43,929 bases of DNA from Flavobacteriales bacterium UBA5081 (lineage in GTDB: Bacteria > Bacteroidota > Bacteroidia > Flavobacteriales_E > Vicingaceae), in NCBI GenBank assembly GCA_002415785.1, contig DIAJ01000046.1:1-43929 (forward strand), in the 5' to 3' direction. This document shows positions 40,768 to 43,929 of the stretch, piece after piece. The notes under the pieces were generated by a model. That model did not search any database. It was not told the origin of the DNA and saw only the letters and a list, made by a program, of their open reading frames with translations. Positions within the stretch are counted from its first letter, which is position 1. The number at the start of each line of letters is the position of its first letter. The position numbers were made by a program, and so were the translations under genes.

Positions 40768-41386
40768 TGAATAGAGAGCGTCAAATTAATTTTATGCAAA
40801 AGTAAAGGAAGCGATTAGATTTTTAGTTTTTTTAGAGTATAGAAAATAGACCGCTTCGCTGCAAGAAACAAGAAGCTAGATATTTTGCATCAATAGACTG
40901 CGACGAAAAAATCAATTCTCGCGACAGCGAGACGCTTTCAACTTTCACTGTCTCATATTTCATATTTATAAAGACCGCTCCGCTGTTAGAGTAGCAAACC
41001 TGATTAAGGATGAAGGAGAAAGGTAATGGGCAATTGACAATTGACAATGGACAGTTTCTTGCAATGAGATGGTTGTTTTCAGTAAAAGCAAGCGAAGTAA
41101 AACCTAACCTCGCCTTAGCGAGACCTTTTCAAGGTGGTTTAATCTTTTACTTTTCATATTTTCAAAAGCCCTGGAAGGGCGACATCTTAAAGCCGGGTAC
41201 TTTAGTGCCCGAATAGAAATGAATGTGAATATAACTTTTGGCAGAGTTTTTTATAAAAACTGTGACAAAAGTGATTGTAGAATACAAAGTTTTAAGCTTA
41301 ATTGGTTCTTATTTCATTTTGACTGACTTAATAAATATCTAAGTAGAATTATTTAAAAAAAACAGCTTAAAAGTTGAAAAAATGAT
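40768..41386. other. repeat-rich intergenic region without a credible gene
   Basis: About 620 bp with no convincing coding sequence. It contains two related hairpins CTCGC-N4-GCGAG (40918-40931 and 41109-41122), two copies of a GACCGCTYCGCTG segment (about 40848 and 40973), a heptamer tandem run CAATTGA-CAATTGA-CAATGGA (41031-41051) and a double palindrome at 41168-41211. It looks like a site where short dispersed repeats have accumulated. Confidence 0.6.
41168..41211. repeat. double palindromic repeat (REP-like)
   Basis: GCCC-TGGAA-GGGC (41168-41180) is followed by an imperfect hairpin CGGGTACTTTAGTGCCCG (41194-41211), with GACATCTTAAAGC between them. Paired palindromes of this type recur between genes in Bacteroidota genomes; this is recalled, not checked. 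Confidence 0.6.
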
Positions 41387-41394
41387 TAGCTTTG
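41387..41394 (+). promoter_or_regulatory. -7 box before the coiled-coil/zapA genes
   Basis: TAGCTTTG fits TAnnTTTG perfectly. The likely start of transcription is near 41401, which favours ATG 41422 over the in-frame TTG at 41401 as start codon. No TTG is seen 17-23 bp upstream. Confidence 0.45.
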
Positions 41395-41421
41395 TAGAGC
41401 TTGATAAATGATCTAGAGCCT

Positions 41422-41706
41422 ATGAGTTCTCTTACGGATATGCTTGCTGACCTTGAAGTTAAGGTAGCAGCCTTGGTTCAAAAAAAAGAGGAGTTAGAGG
41501 TTGAAATGAAAGCTTTGAAAGCGGAGAAAAGTGAACTTCAAGAGCAAAACGAAGAGCTGAGTGCGAAAGTGGAGCAATTGGAGGAAAAAAATAAAATTTT
41601 GCGCATTGCAGGAGGTGGTAATGAAGAAGGACAGCGCGAAATGAAGTTGAAGATAAATGAAATTGTGCGGGAGGTTGATAAGTGTATCGCTCAACTAAAT
41701 CAGTAA
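41422..41706 (+). CDS. small coiled-coil protein upstream of ZapA (94 aa)
   Basis: Residues about 8-62 form an uninterrupted coiled coil (repeating Leu with Glu, Lys and Gln), followed by a GGG-containing break and a second short helix (MKLKINEIVREVDKCIAQL). It lacks a signal peptide or membrane segment. Size and position directly before zapA suggest a division-associated protein comparable to ZapB, but sequence identity to ZapB cannot be claimed. The start at ATG 41422 is preferred over TTG 41401 because of the promoter position. It is separated from zapA by 7 bp. Confidence 0.8.
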   Translation: MSSLTDMLADLEVKVAALVQKKEELEVEMKALKAEKSELQEQNEELSAKVEQLEEKNKILRIAGGGNEEGQREMKLKINEIVREVDKCIAQLNQ

Positions 41707-41713
41707 AAAATCC

Positions 41714-41998
41714 GTGAAGGGTCTATCGATAAAAGTAAATATCGCCAATCGGGTATATCCCTTAACCGTTAAACCGGAAGAAGAGGAAAGTATTCGAAAA
41801 GCAGTAAAAGCGATTAATGAAATGATTAAGGAATTTGAACAAAATTATGCCGTTAAAGACACGCAAGATTTACTTGCGATGTGCGCATTGCAGTTCGGTT
41901 CCCAGTCCTTTGACTTAGAAAACAAAGCCAAAGGGGTAGATTTTGAAGCGGTGGAAAGCATTAAGCGAATTGCTGAACTGGTAGAGCAAAACATTTGA
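41714..41998 (+). CDS. zapA: cell division protein ZapA (94 aa)
   Basis: It is a ZapA-family protein that cross-links FtsZ filaments at the division ring. The N-terminal globular part (residues 1-45) contains SIKVNIANRVYPLTVKPEEEESIRKAVKAIN, and the C-terminal half is a long helix for coiled-coil dimerisation. The family core is readable in KAINEMIKEF and DLLAMCALQF. The start codon is GTG (41714). It lies directly upstream of the 6S RNA gene; zapA-ssrS linkage is also known in proteobacteria. Confidence 0.9.
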   Translation: MKGLSIKVNIANRVYPLTVKPEEEESIRKAVKAINEMIKEFEQNYAVKDTQDLLAMCALQFGSQSFDLENKAKGVDFEAVESIKRIAELVEQNI

Positions 41999-42042
41999 CG
42001 TTCTTTACATAAAAACATTCCGAGAAATCGGAGATAAACCTG

Positions 42043-42248
42043 CCCGTGCAAGTTTGTTATGTTTGGTAAACTCAACACTATTACTAGTATGGACTTCACT
42101 CAGTAATGTTGAAAACAGGCCTCACTTATCCACTATTCAGTGGTGATTCCCACTTCTGTGGGGACGTTGGAAGTTTGATACATTCGGAAAGTCCAAATCC
42201 TATTTTTATGGGGTTTACACAATCCAACAAGTTTGTACGGGTTTTTTT
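42043..42248 (+). ncRNA. ssrS: 6S RNA (6S-Flavo type)
   Basis: It is a regulator of RNA polymerase by open-complex mimicry. The 271-bp gap between zapA and rny folds into one long interrupted hairpin. The closing stem pairs 42043-42058 with 42226-42241 over 16 bp (G-U pairs included), followed by seven T residues as terminator. Inner stems are GTAAAC (42066-42071) with GTTTAC (42213-42218), and GGACTT (42091-42096) with AAGTCC (42189-42194). Small apical hairpins CCACT...AGTGG and CCCAC...GTGGG follow. The bulge-stem-bulge architecture and locus match Bacteroidota 6S RNA. Confidence 0.85.
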
Positions 42249-42269
42249 ATGAACTAAATTAAATTATTA

Positions 42270-43811
42270 ATGGACTTATTAAATGTAATAATCGGCTTGG
42301 CAATTGGGCTTATCGTAGGAATTGCGGGAGCCGTTGTGTTTGCTAAAAGAGCAAGCAAGCGAAAGGCAGACTCCTACTTAGAGGAAGCAAAAGCTGAAGC
42401 CGAAGTGGTGAAAAAAGACAAGATTCTGCAAGCCAAAGAAAAGTTTTTGCAATTGAAAGAAGAGCACGAGAAGTTTATTGCCAATCGTGAAAAGAAGATG
42501 GCGGATGCTGAAAATCGCGTTAAGAGCAAGGAGTCTTCACTCAACCAAAAGCTACAGGATGTAAATAAAAAAGATAAAGATTTAAAAGCGCTAAAAGGCA
42601 ATTTAGATCGTCAGTTGGAGATTGCTCAAAGCAAGCAAGCTGAGCTAGACAAAAATCATCGTAAGCAGGTGGAATTGTTGGAGAAAGCGGCCGGTTTATC
42701 GGCTGAAGAAGCCAAAGAGCAATTGGTTGAAGTGCTGAAAGAAGAGGCTAAAACGGAAGCTATGGCGCACATAAAAGATACGGTGGAAGAAGCTAAAATT
42801 AATGCGAATCGCGAGGCGCGTAAGGTGGTTATTCAAACCATTCAGCGTGTTGCTACCGAACAAGCCATCGAAAACTCAGTTTCGGTTTTTAACATCGACT
42901 CTGATGATATGAAAGGACGAATTATTGGGCGAGAAGGTAGAAACATTAGAGCATTAGAAGGTGCTACAGGAGTAGAAATTATTGTAGACGATACGCCCGA
43001 AGCCATTATTCTTTCTTGCTTTGATCCGGTTCGAAGAGAAACAGCACGCTTGGCGCTGCATCAATTGGTGACCGATGGTAGAATTCACCCTGCAAGAATT
43101 GAGGAAGTGGTGAAGAAAACCCGCAAGCAGTTAGAAGATGAGATTATTGATGTTGGTAAGAAGACTTGTATCGATTTAGGAATTCATGGCTTACATCCTG
43201 AATTGCTAAGAATGGTGGGTAGAATGAAATACCGTTCTTCTTACGGACAAAACTTGCTGCAACACTCCAGAGAAGTGGCTAATCTTTGTGCTACCATGGC
43301 GGCAGAGCTAGGGCTAAATGTAAAAATGGCGAAGCGCGCCGGACTGTTGCACGATATTGGAAAAGTGCCGGATGATGAGCCGGAATTACCACATGCATTG
43401 TTGGGGATGAAGTTGGCTGAGAAATACAAAGAAAAGCCTGAGGTTTGCAACGCCATTGGTGCCCACCACGATGAAATTGAGATGACTTCATTGATTTCCC
43501 CGATCGTTCAGGTGTGTGATGCCGTATCCGGTGCACGCCCGGGAGCTCGAAGAGAAATTGTAGAATCTTATATTAACCGTATTAAAGAATTGGAAAGTTT
43601 GGGCATGTCGCACCAAGGAGTTGAAAAAGCTTATGCCATTCAAGCGGGTAGAGAGCTACGTGTGATTGTTCAATCAGAAAAGATCAGCGATGAAGAAGCG
43701 GATAAAATCTCTTTCGATATTGCACAAAAAATTCAATCGGATATGACTTATCCGGGACAAGTAAAAGTGACTGTAATTCGCGAGCGAAGAGCAGTGAATT
43801 ACGCCAAATAG
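42270..43811 (+). CDS. rny: ribonuclease Y (513 aa)
   Basis: It is a membrane-anchored endoribonuclease that starts mRNA decay. A hydrophobic anchor (residues 2-24) is followed by a long coiled coil (about 27-190), a KH domain with GREGRN (G220-N225) and VEIIVDDTPEAI, and an HD domain with catalytic LLHDIGK (H361, D362). The 5' end lies 21 bp after the 6S RNA terminator, and a terminator follows the stop. Length is normal for the family. Confidence 0.97.
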   Translation: MDLLNVIIGLAIGLIVGIAGAVVFAKRASKRKADSYLEEAKAEAEVVKKDKILQAKEKFLQLKEEHEKFIANREKKMADAENRVKSKESSLNQKLQDVNKKDKDLKALKGNLDRQLEIAQSKQAELDKNHRKQVELLEKAAGLSAEEAKEQLVEVLKEEAKTEAMAHIKDTVEEAKINANREARKVVIQTIQRVATEQAIENSVSVFNIDSDDMKGRIIGREGRNIRALEGATGVEIIVDDTPEAIILSCFDPVRRETARLALHQLVTDGRIHPARIEEVVKKTRKQLEDEIIDVGKKTCIDLGIHGLHPELLRMVGRMKYRSSYGQNLLQHSREVANLCATMAAELGLNVKMAKRAGLLHDIGKVPDDEPELPHALLGMKLAEKYKEKPEVCNAIGAHHDEIEMTSLISPIVQVCDAVSGARPGARREIVESYINRIKELESLGMSHQGVEKAYAIQAGRELRVIVQSEKISDEEADKISFDIAQKIQSDMTYPGQVKVTVIRERRAVNYAK

Positions 43812-43838
43812 AAGATAAATACTTTTTCATGATTGAAG

Positions 43839-43862
43839 AGCCGACGAAAGTCGGCTTTTTTT
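43839..43862 (+). terminator. terminator after rny
   Basis: AGCCGAC, a GAAA tetraloop and GTCGGCT, followed by a run of eight T residues, 28 bp past the rny stop. The last 67 bp of the window show no start of a further gene. Confidence 0.95.
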
Positions 43863-43929
43863 GCGGCAAATGATACTATATAATCTGGATGTCCGGAATG
43901 ATACCAAAAGCTATTTGAATTTTGTTTAG

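Noticed and set aside
40797..40804. Full promoter for the M23 gene
   Set aside because: The -7 box is perfect but no TTG occurs at a fitting distance; mentioned only in the gene entry.
41010..41216. 68-aa + strand ORF in the intergenic gap
   Set aside because: It is formed from the heptamer run and palindromic repeats, with no protein-like pattern.

Overview
The window looks like chromosomal DNA of a Bacteroidota bacterium, most likely of the order Flavobacteriales. The evidence is high A+T content, starts without Shine-Dalgarno sequences, promoters of the TTG-N17-23-TAnnTTTG type, a 6S-like RNA between zapA and rny, many Bacteroidota-style lipoproteins, and a peptidase/dipeptide-transporter gene set. 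No rRNA, CRISPR array, insertion sequence or prophage is visible. There is one tRNA (Lys, UUU) and one clear structured non-coding RNA (6S).

Region 1 (1-5050) is accessory. Six unknown + strand ORFs are separated by spacers of about 190-260 bp. Four copies of an imperfectly palindromic element of about 70-100 bp (21-90, 1011-1115, 1836-1939, 3871-3970) precede ORFs. Three units are bounded by mutually inverted ends of the form GTTRGC...GCYAAC. This resembles a gene-cassette array, but no integrase is present in the window.

Region 2 (5138-11842, - strand) is one operon: TolC-like outer membrane protein, lipoprotein membrane-fusion protein, RND pump, PII-like protein and DUF2892 membrane protein, ended by a strong terminator. 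Its promoter carries a Crp/Fnr-type palindrome. The same palindrome at the same distance from the -7 box precedes the split YeeE/YedE transporter pair at 23490-24484, so the two loci probably share a regulator. Region 3 (11903-14750) is a signalling group: a SpoIIE-type phosphatase, a STAS-like protein and a haem-motif DUF3365 lipoprotein, divergent from a LuxR-type regulator with a degenerate receiver.

Region 4 (14761-24530) holds housekeeping genes: YbaB, tRNA-Lys, a GNAT-like protein, SDR, shikimate kinase, PyrR-like phosphoribosyltransferase, TPMT-like and RlmD methyltransferases, a SulP transporter with a long structured leader, a fatty acid hydroxylase and the YeeE/YedE pair. Region 5 (24544-33789) is centred on dipeptides: two POT transporters, a dipeptidyl peptidase IV and a DPP III-like M49 peptidase, with a GlcD-type oxidase in between.

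Region 6 (33943-40767) encodes envelope proteins: a small coiled-coil lipoprotein, a zinc metalloprotease, alanine racemase, M20 amidohydrolase, a YdcF/SanA-like protein, a CarboxypepD_reg protein and an M23 peptidase. Region 7 (40768-43929) starts with a repeat-rich gap, followed by a coiled-coil protein, ZapA, 6S RNA and RNase Y with its terminator. Function calls rest on motifs and family knowledge read by eye; no database search was run.
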